Source: Streptomyces sp. PTY087I2 (GTDB lineage Bacteria > Actinomycetota > Actinomycetes > Streptomycetales > Streptomycetaceae). From it: 64,000 nucleotides of DNA. Positions 8,726 through 17,656 of the stretch are shown here, in pieces. The stretch lies in contig NZ_LZRD01000001.1 of the NCBI RefSeq assembly GCF_001687325.1, forward strand, positions 372,001 through 436,000, in the 5' to 3' direction. A model generated the notes under the pieces. It was not told the DNA's origin. It was given only the letters and a program-made list of their open reading frames with translations, and did no database searches. Every line of letters begins with the position of its first letter. The stretch's first letter is position 1. The translations under genes and the position numbers were made by a program.

Positions 8726-9991
8726 GTGGAATCCGCAGCACATCTCGCACGGCTCGATCAGGTCTCGACATCGGATTCACGTGAGGTGGACCGCGTCTGC
8801 GAGGAGGTCGCCACCGCCCTGTTCGAAGCAGGAACAGAGCCGTCGTTCGACGTGACGTCGGCGGATTTCGGCGGGGACGCCCGCTTGATCTGCGCCGACC
8901 GCTACTGGCGGCTGCGCTTCCTCGACCGGCCGAACATTCGCACAGCAGCAGCCTGCTCCGCCTGGCTCATCAGGCACATCGCCCGCGAGCACCGCACCGA
9001 GGTGCAAGAGAAGTGGAGCCTGGGGTACGCGTTCATCACCAGAGACAGTGTCGAATCTGCCCTGGAGCTCTCCCGGGCAGCCGAAGAAATCGTCGGAACC
9101 GACACCTCGGCTGGCGACACCGCCCACTTCGCCACCCTCTACCACGCAGGAAAGCTGCGGGCGAACCTCTGCTTCGATGAACTGCACCAGTTCCTGGACT
9201 CCTCGCTCCTCGCCCTCGCCGCTGGCGTACATCGCCAAGCACCTCTGTTCACCGCCCTGCGTTCCTTCGCCGCCTTCGGTAGCCGCGCCATCACCGCCGA
9301 GCACGCGATCGGACTGCTGGATCACGCCTGGTCCTCCCCCGAGCGCACCCGCCATGTCGTGGACATCTGCCTCAACGGAATTCAATTCGCCACTCCGTTC
9401 GACGGACACGGCGAACTCCTGCGCGACCGGGCCGCAGAGGCGGTACGCGACCACCCGCACGACCACATGTTCCACTTCCGGCTGGCCTCAGGGCAGCACA
9501 TGGTCCGCGCCAACGACGCGGCCCTGGACAGCATCGACACCGCACTGCGCCACCTCCCCGCATCGGGCAGTCGCGGCAGCCACAAACTCCTTCAGGAACA
9601 GTTCATCGCCAAGCGCGACGCCATCCTCGAAGGCCGCCTGCGCGCCGAACTCGACACCGAACACGCCCGGGTCCTCGCCGGTCAGGAACGCCGCCACAAC
9701 CAGCGGTGGGAGCAGCTCAGCTCGGAGCTCGACCGGCGAAGCGAGGAACTGGAGAAGGCCCAGCGCGAAAGCCAGGAGACCGCTCGGGCCAACCACGTAC
9801 GCTCCGTCGAACTCGTCGCGGTCTTCACCTCCGCCATCGCATTCGCCGTCGGCAGCCTGCAGGTCTCCCTCACCGGCTCCTTCACCCTCAAGGACAGACT
9901 CGCCCTCATCGGTGCGTGGGGCGCCTTCCACGTGCTTTTCACCCTGCTGGTGGTCGGTGGCACCTGGTACATCACCCGTCCCCGCCGATAG
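8726..9991 (+). CDS. Uncharacterised protein: helical N-terminus, coiled coil, two C-terminal TM helices
   Basis: A 421-aa protein starting at GTG 8726, 5 nt behind GGGGGA. Residues about 1-300 form a soluble, mostly helical region without a motif I can name. Residues about 305-355 are a charged coiled coil (RHNQRWEQLSSELDRR, EELEKAQRES). Two membrane helices end the protein (LVAVFTSAIAFAVGSLQV and AFHVLFTLLVVGGTWYI), leaving a short cytoplasmic tail. It is divergent from the glycosyltransferase with 77 bp between starts. A soluble sensor region linked by a coiled coil to a TM hairpin is common among membrane effectors of bacterial defence and cell-death systems, but that role here is only inferred from the neighbourhood. 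Confidence 0.65.
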   Translation: MESAAHLARLDQVSTSDSREVDRVCEEVATALFEAGTEPSFDVTSADFGGDARLICADRYWRLRFLDRPNIRTAAACSAWLIRHIAREHRTEVQEKWSLGYAFITRDSVESALELSRAAEEIVGTDTSAGDTAHFATLYHAGKLRANLCFDELHQFLDSSLLALAAGVHRQAPLFTALRSFAAFGSRAITAEHAIGLLDHAWSSPERTRHVVDICLNGIQFATPFDGHGELLRDRAAEAVRDHPHDHMFHFRLASGQHMVRANDAALDSIDTALRHLPASGSRGSHKLLQEQFIAKRDAILEGRLRAELDTEHARVLAGQERRHNQRWEQLSSELDRRSEELEKAQRESQETARANHVRSVELVAVFTSAIAFAVGSLQVSLTGSFTLKDRLALIGAWGAFHVLFTLLVVGGTWYITRPRR

Positions 9992-10014
9992 ACGACGGAC
10001 TTGCTACCTAATTT

Positions 10015-10932
10015 GAGCCAGGCAACCACGTTCTTCGCCACGTGGAACACCAGGATGAGAACTCGTAACAGGATCAGCTTGTTCGTCCCGTTCGGCGAGT
10101 TGCGAGACGAGAGCCGCCAGGTCGACTGGTCCACAGTCGGCCGGCGCCTGGGCGCCGAGGCAAGCGAGGAGCAGCAGTCCTCGGCGAGGGTCTCCAGAGT
10201 CTGGTCTGCCACGCGGCGGTGGTGATCGCCGTGGGCCAGTCGGTGTGTTCCGGGTAGATGTGGGCCACCTCGAGGCTGGCCCACAGGGTGGTGAGCGGGC
10301 TACGCAGTCGTGTGCTGCGTGCGCGACGAAGCGTCGCTCCCGGGCGGCAGCGTCACCGAGGCGTTGCCGGGTGGTGTTGATGGTGGTGGCCAGGCCGGTG
10401 ATCTCGCGCCCCGTAGCGGGAACGGCGACTCGTTCACGGGGGTCGCTCGCGGTGAGCGAGGCGGTGGCGACGCGGATCGCTTCGACCGGCCGCAGAGCGA
10501 TGCGTACGGTGAATTAGGTGACGGCTGAGATCAGTACCAGGCCGACGAATCAGGCCCGCAGCAGCAGGAGATCCATCTCGTCGGTGATCGCCCCCGTCGT
10601 GTGCGGGAGCACCACCACATGGACCCGAAGTGTGGCGTCCGTGGCGACGCCCAGGTTTGCGGCCTCGGCGCTGCTGAGTTCACCGGGGAGGCGACGGATG
10701 TGCTGCGGCCGGTCGCGACGACTTCGTACGGCACGGCGCTTCTGCGGCTGGGAATCATGCCCTCAAGCAGTGGGTCGGCCAGAGCGAGGAGAGGGGCCTG
10801 AGCCTGGTCCTGGGCGATCTTGGTCCTCTGACGGTAGACGTCATGGCACAGCCACCAGCCGATGGCGACCAGGATGACGGCGGCGGTCAGGGCAACGACC
10901 AGGGCGGCTCGGGCCGCACGGACCGGGGCCAC
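10015..10932 (-). pseudogene. Decayed two-component sensor histidine kinase
   Basis: Pieces of an OmpR-type sensor kinase can be followed in different frames. They comprise a first TM helix (ALVVALTAAVILVAIGWW), extracytoplasmic sequence (PSRRSAVPYEVVATGR), a second TM helix with two in-frame stops (near 10551 and 10515), HAMP (ALRPVEAIRVATASLTA), then the H-box RRFVAHAAHD. Directly after the His a one-base deletion near 10308 shifts the frame. The continuation in the new frame, LRSPLTTLWASLEVAH, is the expected HELRSPL-type sequence. A later VDLAALVSQLAERDEQ is also recognisable. No ATPase domain or response-regulator partner is left. The remaining bases to 11128 show nothing. Confidence 0.75.
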
Positions 10933-11128
10933 CAGCGGCGTCGCCCCTCAGCCGTGTCCCGGCCCGCAGGGCCCACTGGCCAAGGCCGCCTAGAAGGAAG
11001 ACGTCAACTACTCAAGATGGCAGTTTGTCGGGAAGGCACGAGCGTGGCGCCAGCTGGTTGCTGTGCCACAGAGGACTCTGACCACTCCCGACAGGCCGTT
11101 GCACGAGCGCTGCGCTGAGCTCTGCCGT

Positions 11129-14100
11129 TCACTCCCTTTGCCTCTCTGGCCTCGGAATGTTCATCACCATGGGGCGAACGTGAACAGTGCCGATTCGCGA
11201 GAGGCTCGCCGCTTGGTCCAGCAGATGGGCGAGGAGCGTATCCTGCCGGAGCTTCTTCGCTTGGGTCTTGCGCTTGTCACCCGTGGCGTTCCAGAGTTCG
11301 ATCGGATACCAACCGACGATGTAGATGCCTGCGTCCGTTCCTGATTCCGGAAGATATCGATCTGCCAGCTGCTCCGCTTGTGCCGTCGGAACTTCGTCGT
11401 TCCAGGAGCCCTTGACCTCAATGACCAGCTTGATGGACTCCCCTGCAGTGATGTTGGGGTCGTCCCCCAGCGAGGGCATCGCCTCGACGAGGAGGTCAGT
11501 GCGGTCGCCCGCGCCGTATGGGTCGGTGGGGTGGATCAGCACTTCCCGGTTGACCGCGACACGGCGGCCGGCCAGCCGCAGAAGCAGTTCATGTGTGAGG
11601 TAGGCGCAGAGGGCTGCTTCGGGCTTGGGACGCCACACGTCAGGGATGATTGGGTTTTCCGCGGATGGCCTTCGGGGCCTGTTGCCCGGTGTGCGGTCCC
11701 AGAGCAACTCACAGTGCGTGGGAAGCGCCCGCCCCACCTCCTCAAGGGCCTCGTACACCACATCCAAGAGATCTGTGCTAGTGCGGATGACGCGCCGTGC
11801 TGGGTCCTGCAGGAGTCGTATGACGTCCTCTGTGCGCACCTGGCCCCAACTCGCAACGGCATACTGCTTGGTCGCCTCGCCGAGTGCTGCGGCAATGACC
11901 AGTCGGGTGGGGTACTGAGTCGCGAGGTGGCGCAGTTGACGAATTGCCTCAGCGGTGGCTCGTCGGCTTAGCTCAGCTAGTAGGCGGTCTCTCCATGTGC
12001 GAGCTTGATCCTCATCCGTGATCCAGCGAACTCCGCGAAGAGGCTCGTCCTCCTCGGGGTCGTACAACCCGCTGAGCCACAAGTACAAGTCGGCGACGCG
12101 AGGCTCACTGAGGGAGCCTTGGATGCGCTCCGCCTCCGTCATAGCGCATGCTTCGGCCAGCCTGCGGCCGAGTTCAGAGTCAGTCGCCGCGAAACTCTTG
12201 GCTCGTGGCCAGTGCGTCTCGGCGTCCGCGGTCAATAGGGCGTGCATAGCGAGGACGGCAGCTCGTACGGCGAGTGGAGTTTCTCGAGGTCCGTCGACGC
12301 TGGCATCAATGATCTCGTGCACGACTCGGCTGTCGGTGGTGAGAAGGGCGGCCAGGATGCTGTGCCAGGTCCGCAGCGCGGCCTCACGCCCCTCATCGTT
12401 GTCGGGCAAGCCTGCCAAGTGACCTGAATTCTCTGGTGAGCCTGCTAGAGCCCTCTCGACCGCCCCGGACGCGAGCCCGAGACAGCTGGAAAGTTCAATG
12501 GCGAGGTTCTCGAAACACACGCGTAGGTCAGCAGCCCAGCGCGGATCAATCGCATTGAGCACGATAGGCTGTCGGCCTGCTGTCAGCGCCGCTCGGGCTG
12601 CCTGGGCAACGCGGTGGGCAACGGACTCAGGTGCATGACGGGCTGCCAGGCGCAGCAAGTCCACTCGCACGGGTTCCATGTAGCTCGTCGCCATGCCCAT
12701 GAACTCGGTGAGAATCGCGGCTGCCCACGAGCTCCAGACCTCCGCGGGGAATTCGATCAGGGGATCCGCTCTGTGCAGCTCGGTGAGGAGGGCGTATCCC
12801 GCCCAGGAGCACTTGTTGCGACGGGCGAGCGGAAGCCAGGAATCCGCACGGTCATGCTCGGTGGTGAGGTAGCGGCGAGCGAGCTCACGCAGATCCGACA
12901 GATCGTCACCGAGAGCTACGGCGGCTGGCCAGGTTGAGAGGGCACCCGACGCATTCTGAGCAAATTCCCCCGTCTGCAGGTCAACGCGTAGACCCCACAG
13001 AAACTGCCACAGGCTGTCGTTGTCGCCCGCCCTTGCTTCAGCGAGGAGCCGTGCCTGCTGGGCCATGAACGCTCCGGCTTCCGGCCAATGCGCTCTGTCA
13101 GCGCTGTAGTTGTGGCGCAGCGCCTCAGCTAGCGGACTGTTGACAGGGATGGCCGTATAGAAGGAGCGCAGATATGGCCAGGCCGGGTGCGTTTCGTCGT
13201 AGGCCAGTTCGAACGCATGTAGGTCGTCCGATGGGAACGTCCAGGAGGCGAGCTCGCCGTACACCCGGGTGGCCGCTTCATCGCCGGCTCCCGCCGCCTC
13301 GGCGGTCTGCTCCAAGGCCCAGGGGAAGTCCTCCCGATCGATGAGCTGATGACGGGTCGCCGGCTCAGGCACCGAGGCGGCGTCGAGCCGTAGCGACGAG
13401 CGTCGTTCCCAGTCGTACGCGATCTGGTAGGCCGCCGTGCGCGGGTCGAAGTTTGCTCGGACAGCCTCTCTGACAAGGGCTTGGGTCAGAAGCCTGCGTC
13501 GTGAGCGAGTCTCTTGCGTCTCGTCGCCGTACTCATCGGGTTGCAGGCAGTCCGGCAGCTGGACCTTGTGGTGGCTATGGAGGAGACTGAAAATGATCTT
13601 CGCCAAAGTGTCCACGCACTCGGTCGCTTCCGATGTCTTCATCACACGGTCAATCACCCCGTTGATCAGCGAGATCTCGAAGCGATCGCGCGAGAAGACA
13701 TAGCCACTGTCCGGTCGGCAGACTACGTTGGATGCCCAAGCCAGAAGATTTGGCAGATCCTCATCGCTGCACTCCCCTGGCATATTCCTGAGGAAGTGGG
13801 CGTAGTTGCCGTACAGGTCCGGAGACGGAGGCCGGAGGGCACCGAGCATCGTCGCGGCGTCCAAATGGTGCGGCCACAGAAGGCCCAGCAGAGTTCCCCG
13901 GAGCTCGTGGTCGGGGTCCACCCGCTCGGCGGAAGGCGGGTCGGACAGCGTGTCGAGCACCTCGACGAGGACGGGCACGGCACGGCCTGGGTCGCAGGCG
14001 AACGCGGCACGCGCCGCCAAACGACGCTCCGTTTCATGCCATGTGTCGTCCTGCACCAACCTCAGCAGGGCGCCCGCCAACCTGGGGTGACCGGTACCGG

Positions 14101-14182
14101 CTTCCTGGGCCAGCTGGATCGCCAGACGGATTCGTGCTGTGGACTGCCAGCTGGCAGAACCTTCGGCAGGGTCAAGCTCCAA
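11129..14182 (-). CDS. Helical-repeat protein with C-terminal PD-(D/E)XK-like nuclease domain (distal part of split STAND protein)
   Basis: About 1017 aa. Residues 1-850 are all-helical and read like HEAT/ARM-type repeats without close sequence repetition. Near the C-terminus GDRTDLLVEA (Asp896) is followed by KLVIEVKGSW (Glu922, Lys924) and a mixed alpha/beta tail (IYIVGWYPIELW), consistent with a PD-(D/E)XK nuclease. The only possible start is TTG 14182. The same frame reads on convincingly upstream of that codon for at least 30 residues (LLERAAQVELGDTRWQLARW) with no start. The preceding NACHT gene, overlapping by 121 bp, ends in that region with an implausible sequence. The simplest reading is one protein of about 1500 aa split by a one-base deletion between about 14230 and 14350. 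Confidence 0.72.
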   Translation of the reverse strand: MELDPAEGSASWQSTARIRLAIQLAQEAGTGHPRLAGALLRLVQDDTWHETERRLAARAAFACDPGRAVPVLVEVLDTLSDPPSAERVDPDHELRGTLLGLLWPHHLDAATMLGALRPPSPDLYGNYAHFLRNMPGECSDEDLPNLLAWASNVVCRPDSGYVFSRDRFEISLINGVIDRVMKTSEATECVDTLAKIIFSLLHSHHKVQLPDCLQPDEYGDETQETRSRRRLLTQALVREAVRANFDPRTAAYQIAYDWERRSSLRLDAASVPEPATRHQLIDREDFPWALEQTAEAAGAGDEAATRVYGELASWTFPSDDLHAFELAYDETHPAWPYLRSFYTAIPVNSPLAEALRHNYSADRAHWPEAGAFMAQQARLLAEARAGDNDSLWQFLWGLRVDLQTGEFAQNASGALSTWPAAVALGDDLSDLRELARRYLTTEHDRADSWLPLARRNKCSWAGYALLTELHRADPLIEFPAEVWSSWAAAILTEFMGMATSYMEPVRVDLLRLAARHAPESVAHRVAQAARAALTAGRQPIVLNAIDPRWAADLRVCFENLAIELSSCLGLASGAVERALAGSPENSGHLAGLPDNDEGREAALRTWHSILAALLTTDSRVVHEIIDASVDGPRETPLAVRAAVLAMHALLTADAETHWPRAKSFAATDSELGRRLAEACAMTEAERIQGSLSEPRVADLYLWLSGLYDPEEDEPLRGVRWITDEDQARTWRDRLLAELSRRATAEAIRQLRHLATQYPTRLVIAAALGEATKQYAVASWGQVRTEDVIRLLQDPARRVIRTSTDLLDVVYEALEEVGRALPTHCELLWDRTPGNRPRRPSAENPIIPDVWRPKPEAALCAYLTHELLLRLAGRRVAVNREVLIHPTDPYGAGDRTDLLVEAMPSLGDDPNITAGESIKLVIEVKGSWNDEVPTAQAEQLADRYLPESGTDAGIYIVGWYPIELWNATGDKRKTQAKKLRQDTLLAHLLDQAASLSRIGTVHVRPMVMNIPRPERQRE

Positions 14183-15642
14183 GTTGTCGGCGAGCTGGTC
14201 AGCGAGTGCGGGATGGCGCAGATCCCAGCGGGCGAGCTGCCATCTCGTGTCTCCCAGTTCGACCTGCGCCGCACGTTCCAGCAGCCTGTGACCGTGAGCC
14301 GCCGGACCTCGTCGGAACGCACGAGCGCGCTGTGCACCGCGAGGCTCTCAGGATCGGCGGTAGCAAGCCAATCGCCGCCGGAGGGGTTCATGGCCACCAG
14401 CCAGGCCGCGGTTTCCCGCAGCGGTGCTGGAATGGTCGATGTCTCGCCGTCCGGTGCGCCGACCAGGAAGAGATTCTCCAGCTGCCGTTGCGTGATCTTC
14501 CGATCGGTCAGGTACCGGGCTGCGAGGTAGGCGGCTACGGAGGAATGGCGGAATGCCCTCCTGCCGTCATCCGGCGCTGTGAACAGGGCGGTTGCCAAGC
14601 ATTCTTCGACCACTTGGGGCGAAACCTCGAACGGTCCAGCCGCAGTCCGCTCCGTTCCCCCAACTAGTACGTCGCCGGGCAGATCGTAGGTGCCGGCCGC
14701 AAACGCGGCGCCACGCCATACCGTCCGGTGGCCGGACAACAGCATCCACGCAGCGATGCGTCCCGCCACCGTCAGACGCTGAAGAGCCGTGGTGATCAGC
14801 GGCTTCTTGAGTCGGTGAGGGGCGGGGCCTTCAGCAAGCCGCGCCACTCCACGTGCGAACAACTCTTCTGGCCGCCCGTGCAGCTGACCGTCAGCCTGAT
14901 AGGTCAGGACCAGCAATTCCAAGGTCAACGGCACGCCAGCCAGGACAGCGGCGCCGGCCGACTCAGCTGCTACCACCAGGTCCTCTCCCCGGACGACGGC
15001 GCTGTCGGCCAATGCGACAGCCTCCATGCGGCTCAACGGAGCCAGATCGACGCATCGGCACGCGCCGAAAGCCTCAGCCAAGGCAGACGTCAGCGCCGCC
15101 GGATAGTCGGCGGTGCGGCAGGCCATCAGAAACCGAACCCTGCTAGTGTCCCGGCCGCTCAACGACCTTCTCAGCAACCTGGACAGACGAGACAGAAGTG
15201 GACTCTCATCGGCCTGGTCAAGGACCACCGTCAGCACTCCTGCGCCTCCGGCAGAGTCTCCTCCGAAAGGCAAGGAGAGAAGATGAGACCCCAGCTCCTC
15301 CTCGTAGGAGTGCTCGGTGAGATCCCCACCTGTCACCCAAAGACACGCGTCGGCAGCTCGGCTCCAAGTGTCGAGGACACGGGGCAATTCATTGGTGAGC
15401 TGCTCCAGGACGGACGTCTTGCCTGCTCCGGGCTCTCCCAACACCACCATGGCCCCTGCCGCCGCGACGACAGCAGGAAGCGCCAAGGCTCCCGGCCGAA
15501 GTTGCTCGGCGTCCATGACCACGTTCTCATCGCCCGCTCGGAACGCTTCGGCGGCCTGCACGATCAGATCTTCAGCAGCGACCTGCTCACCCCGCACCCT
15601 GCACACTCGAGGGACATGAAAACCGAAAACGTAGTCTGTCAC
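14062..15642 (-). CDS. NACHT/STAND NTPase (proximal part of split protein)
   Basis: The start is chosen at GTG 15642 (VTDYVFGFHVPRVCR), behind a G-rich RBS; ATG 15681 is an alternative. Walker A is VVLGEPGAGKTS (Gly69-Thr76), Walker B is VLTVVLDQADES (Asp142), and a sensor stretch reads RFLMACRTADY. The end of the NTPase module has AFRHSSVAAYLAARYL, a NACHT-type winged-helix signature. Residues after about 450 (NVRRRSNWETRDG onward) look out of frame. The true continuation is the adjacent helical-repeat/nuclease frame. STAND ATPases with a repeat sensor and a nuclease effector are established antiphage proteins (Avs, bNACHT), although there the nuclease is usually N-terminal. As it stands, the gene may be inactive unless the frameshift is an assembly error. 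Confidence 0.75.
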   Translation of the reverse strand: MTDYVFGFHVPRVCRVRGEQVAAEDLIVQAAEAFRAGDENVVMDAEQLRPGALALPAVVAAAGAMVVLGEPGAGKTSVLEQLTNELPRVLDTWSRAADACLWVTGGDLTEHSYEEELGSHLLSLPFGGDSAGGAGVLTVVLDQADESPLLSRLSRLLRRSLSGRDTSRVRFLMACRTADYPAALTSALAEAFGACRCVDLAPLSRMEAVALADSAVVRGEDLVVAAESAGAAVLAGVPLTLELLVLTYQADGQLHGRPEELFARGVARLAEGPAPHRLKKPLITTALQRLTVAGRIAAWMLLSGHRTVWRGAAFAAGTYDLPGDVLVGGTERTAAGPFEVSPQVVEECLATALFTAPDDGRRAFRHSSVAAYLAARYLTDRKITQRQLENLFLVGAPDGETSTIPAPLRETAAWLVAMNPSGGDWLATADPESLAVHSALVRSDEVRRLTVTGCWNVRRRSNWETRDGSSPAGICAIPHSLTSSPTTWSLTLPKVLPAGSPQHESVWRSSWPRKPVPVTPGWRAPC

Positions 15643-15901
15643 TCCCCCATTCTCCCCACCTCCACTGACAAGCGACGCCATTTCCCCCTCGCAAGCAGGC
15701 GAACCAAGCTCAGGACCGACGTCGGGGGGAACACAAAGGATCATCGTCTGACTGTTCCCTGGGCTCATCCTCAGCACAGGGGGGTCCTCCAGCCGCACGA
15801 CGACAGGTACCGCAACGTCACCAGGGGCAGCAGCGAGCGTGAACAGGCCCGGTCGGATGTTTCCGCCACGGAGGAGGCCCCAAGCACGGCGTCACCACCC
15901 A

Positions 15902-15956
15902 GGGAGGCGCACGCCGATGGATCTCGTCACTGGCTAAAGGGGGGGGTGCGCCTCCC
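15902..15956 (-). terminator. Inverted repeat after integrase gene (possible terminator)
   Basis: GGGAGGCGCAC (15902-15912) and its exact complement GTGCGCCTCCC (15946-15956) flank 33 nt that include a run of eight G. It lies 9 nt beyond the stop of the integrase gene in the direction of transcription, so a stem-loop terminator is plausible. The long loop is unusual, and recombination-site function cannot be excluded. Confidence 0.45.
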
Positions 15957-15964
15957 GAACCGAA

Positions 15965-17101
15965 CTAAGCCGCTTCCCAGAGACCGGCCTCCAGGATCCG
16001 GGCGGCCTTGGTGATGTTGCCCGGCATCAGATGCCGGTAGGTCCGGTACGTCTCTTCGATGGATTTATGGCCCATCCATTCCGCGACATCGGTGATGGGT
16101 ATGCCGTTCCCCAAAGCGTTCGAGGCGAAGTAGTGCCGGAAGCCATACATCCCGATGTCTTCTTCCGGCGGAAGGTTCACGAAAAGCCGCTTGACGCGCC
16201 GCCGCTCCATGCCTTCGGTGAAGTAGCCGCCCGGACCTCGCAGGAGATAGCCGTCCTTCGTGGTGCCGTGTTTCTCCTCGTAGCGCTCGATCGCTTCCCG
16301 CACCGACTGCGGCAGCGGAACTTCCCGGAACTCCCCCACCTTGCGATGCTTCAGCTTCGCCGGCTTCAGGGTGTTGGAATGGATCTGCTCCCGCACTCGG
16401 TAGACGTCCTGGGCCACGACGTTGTTGACGTTCACTGCCCGCGCCTCGCCGTTGCGGAGACCGCACCCCGCCATCATGGCAATCTCCAGTGCGAGATCCT
16501 CATCGGCGACAATCAGCGCCTGCTTCACGTAGACGAGAGGCGGGATGGCGACCTGCTCGCGCACGTATTCCGGGTCCTGGACTCCCTTCACCGGGTCGTC
16601 CGCCATGGCCCCCTTGGCGTACGCATCCCTCAGAATGGACTTGAGGACGCGGAATATGTTCACCTGATTTCCGCGGCCAACCCCGTCGTTCTCCATTTCA
16701 TCCAGGAACCGCTCGACCACGATCGGTGTGACCGAGTTCAGCTTTCGTGACCCCAGACGCGGGACGATGTGAACGTTGATCGAACTGTCGACGTGCTCCC
16801 CCGTGGAGTAGTCCGTCATCTTGCGCTGCCGGGGCCGCCATTGCCTCGCGTATTTCTCGACTGTTAGCTGCCCCAGTTCCCGACGGGCCGCCGCCACCGA
16901 CGGTGCCGTGGTCTTCTTCTCTGCGTAGAGCTGCGTAAGGCGTTCGATCGCGTCGTCCTGCGTGCCGTAACCGGACTCCTCGCGTTGCTTGCCGAGGGCA
17001 TCCCTGAAGCGGATCAGGTAGGGATGAGGGCAGCGGGTCGGCTTGGCGCAGCCGCAGCTCTTGGAGAAGGACCCCATGCCGCGGGCCAGCTGTCGCACCA
17101 T
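15965..17101 (-). CDS. Site-specific tyrosine recombinase/integrase
   Basis: The start is ATG 17101 (MVRQLARGMGSFSK), with GGAG 6 nt upstream, giving 378 aa. A Cys-rich N-terminus (CGCAKPTRCPHPY) precedes an AP2-like/SAM-like core-binding domain (VEKYARQWRPRQ). The catalytic domain shows the first Arg in GCGLRNGEARAV, the HxxR-equivalent box as YGFRHYFASNAL, the Lys-bearing KLKHRKVGEFREV, the later His in EWMGHKSIEETY, and the Tyr nucleophile in TYRHLMPG. This is the usual form of actinomycete ICE/phage integrases. No excisionase, replication gene or tRNA target is visible beside it. The gene sits between the NACHT gene and the TIR module, so it may have mobilised one or both. Confidence 0.9.
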   Translation of the reverse strand: MVRQLARGMGSFSKSCGCAKPTRCPHPYLIRFRDALGKQREESGYGTQDDAIERLTQLYAEKKTTAPSVAAARRELGQLTVEKYARQWRPRQRKMTDYSTGEHVDSSINVHIVPRLGSRKLNSVTPIVVERFLDEMENDGVGRGNQVNIFRVLKSILRDAYAKGAMADDPVKGVQDPEYVREQVAIPPLVYVKQALIVADEDLALEIAMMAGCGLRNGEARAVNVNNVVAQDVYRVREQIHSNTLKPAKLKHRKVGEFREVPLPQSVREAIERYEEKHGTTKDGYLLRGPGGYFTEGMERRRVKRLFVNLPPEEDIGMYGFRHYFASNALGNGIPITDVAEWMGHKSIEETYRTYRHLMPGNITKAARILEAGLWEAA

Positions 17102-17656
17102 GTGTAGCTCCATCCGTTCCAGCCCAAGGATCATGCTCAGGCTCCGCGCACTGCAGGTCGAGGTCAGCAAACGAGGACACGACTAGGACGCGTGCTGACC
17201 GTTTGCTGACCTGAGGGGGGCACATGATGCCCCTGACCTGCGGCGGCGCCAAATAGTCAGATCTTGGACTTGAACATGGTGCGCATCATTCGGAGTGCTC
17301 CCGAGTTTTGGCTCCCTGCCTGCGTTATTGCAGGTCAAGGGCTGTTTCCTTAGGCTACAACGCGTCGCGTGCGCGGGCGGCGTTCCCCAGGGTTCTTCTG
17401 GACCCAAGCCTATGCAGCTCTCCCCCTGGGGGCGGCTGTGATCACCGTCACCCAGTCGGGCGGACAGCGGTTCCATGTCCCCGTTGTTCCCAGGACCACG
17501 CTTCGGGAGTGCCGGTGGATCTCTATCCTCTATGTGAGCACGCTGAGTTGGGCGAGATGCTGTGTGTACGGGCGGACGAGACGGATGTGCGCCGGGACAA
17601 GGGCCGGCCCACCGTCAGGGGGAGTCTTGGCAGGGAATCAGGAGCAGCGGACCGCG
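17102..17656. other. Intergenic region between divergent integrase and two-TM gene
   Basis: 555 bp with no credible gene. It holds the integrase upstream inverted repeat (17161-17212) and should contain both divergent promoters. An open frame extends upstream of the two-TM gene to 17369, but its translation is Arg/Cys-rich and unlike protein. No tRNA fragment is seen that could mark an attachment site. Confidence 0.5.
17161..17212. repeat. Perfect 13-bp inverted repeat upstream of integrase
   Basis: AGGTCAGCAAACG (17161-17173) and CGTTTGCTGACCT (17200-17212) are exact complements separated by 26 nt. A further partial copy (GCTGACC) lies in the spacer. The position 60-110 bp in front of the integrase start fits an integrase arm-type binding site, an autoregulatory operator or the edge of attP. 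Confidence 0.7.

Noticed and set aside
9048..10016. Plus-strand frame overlapping the coiled-coil/two-TM gene
   Set aside because: Ser/Pro/Thr-rich shifted translation; the GTG 8726 frame has a proper RBS, coiled coil and TM helices.
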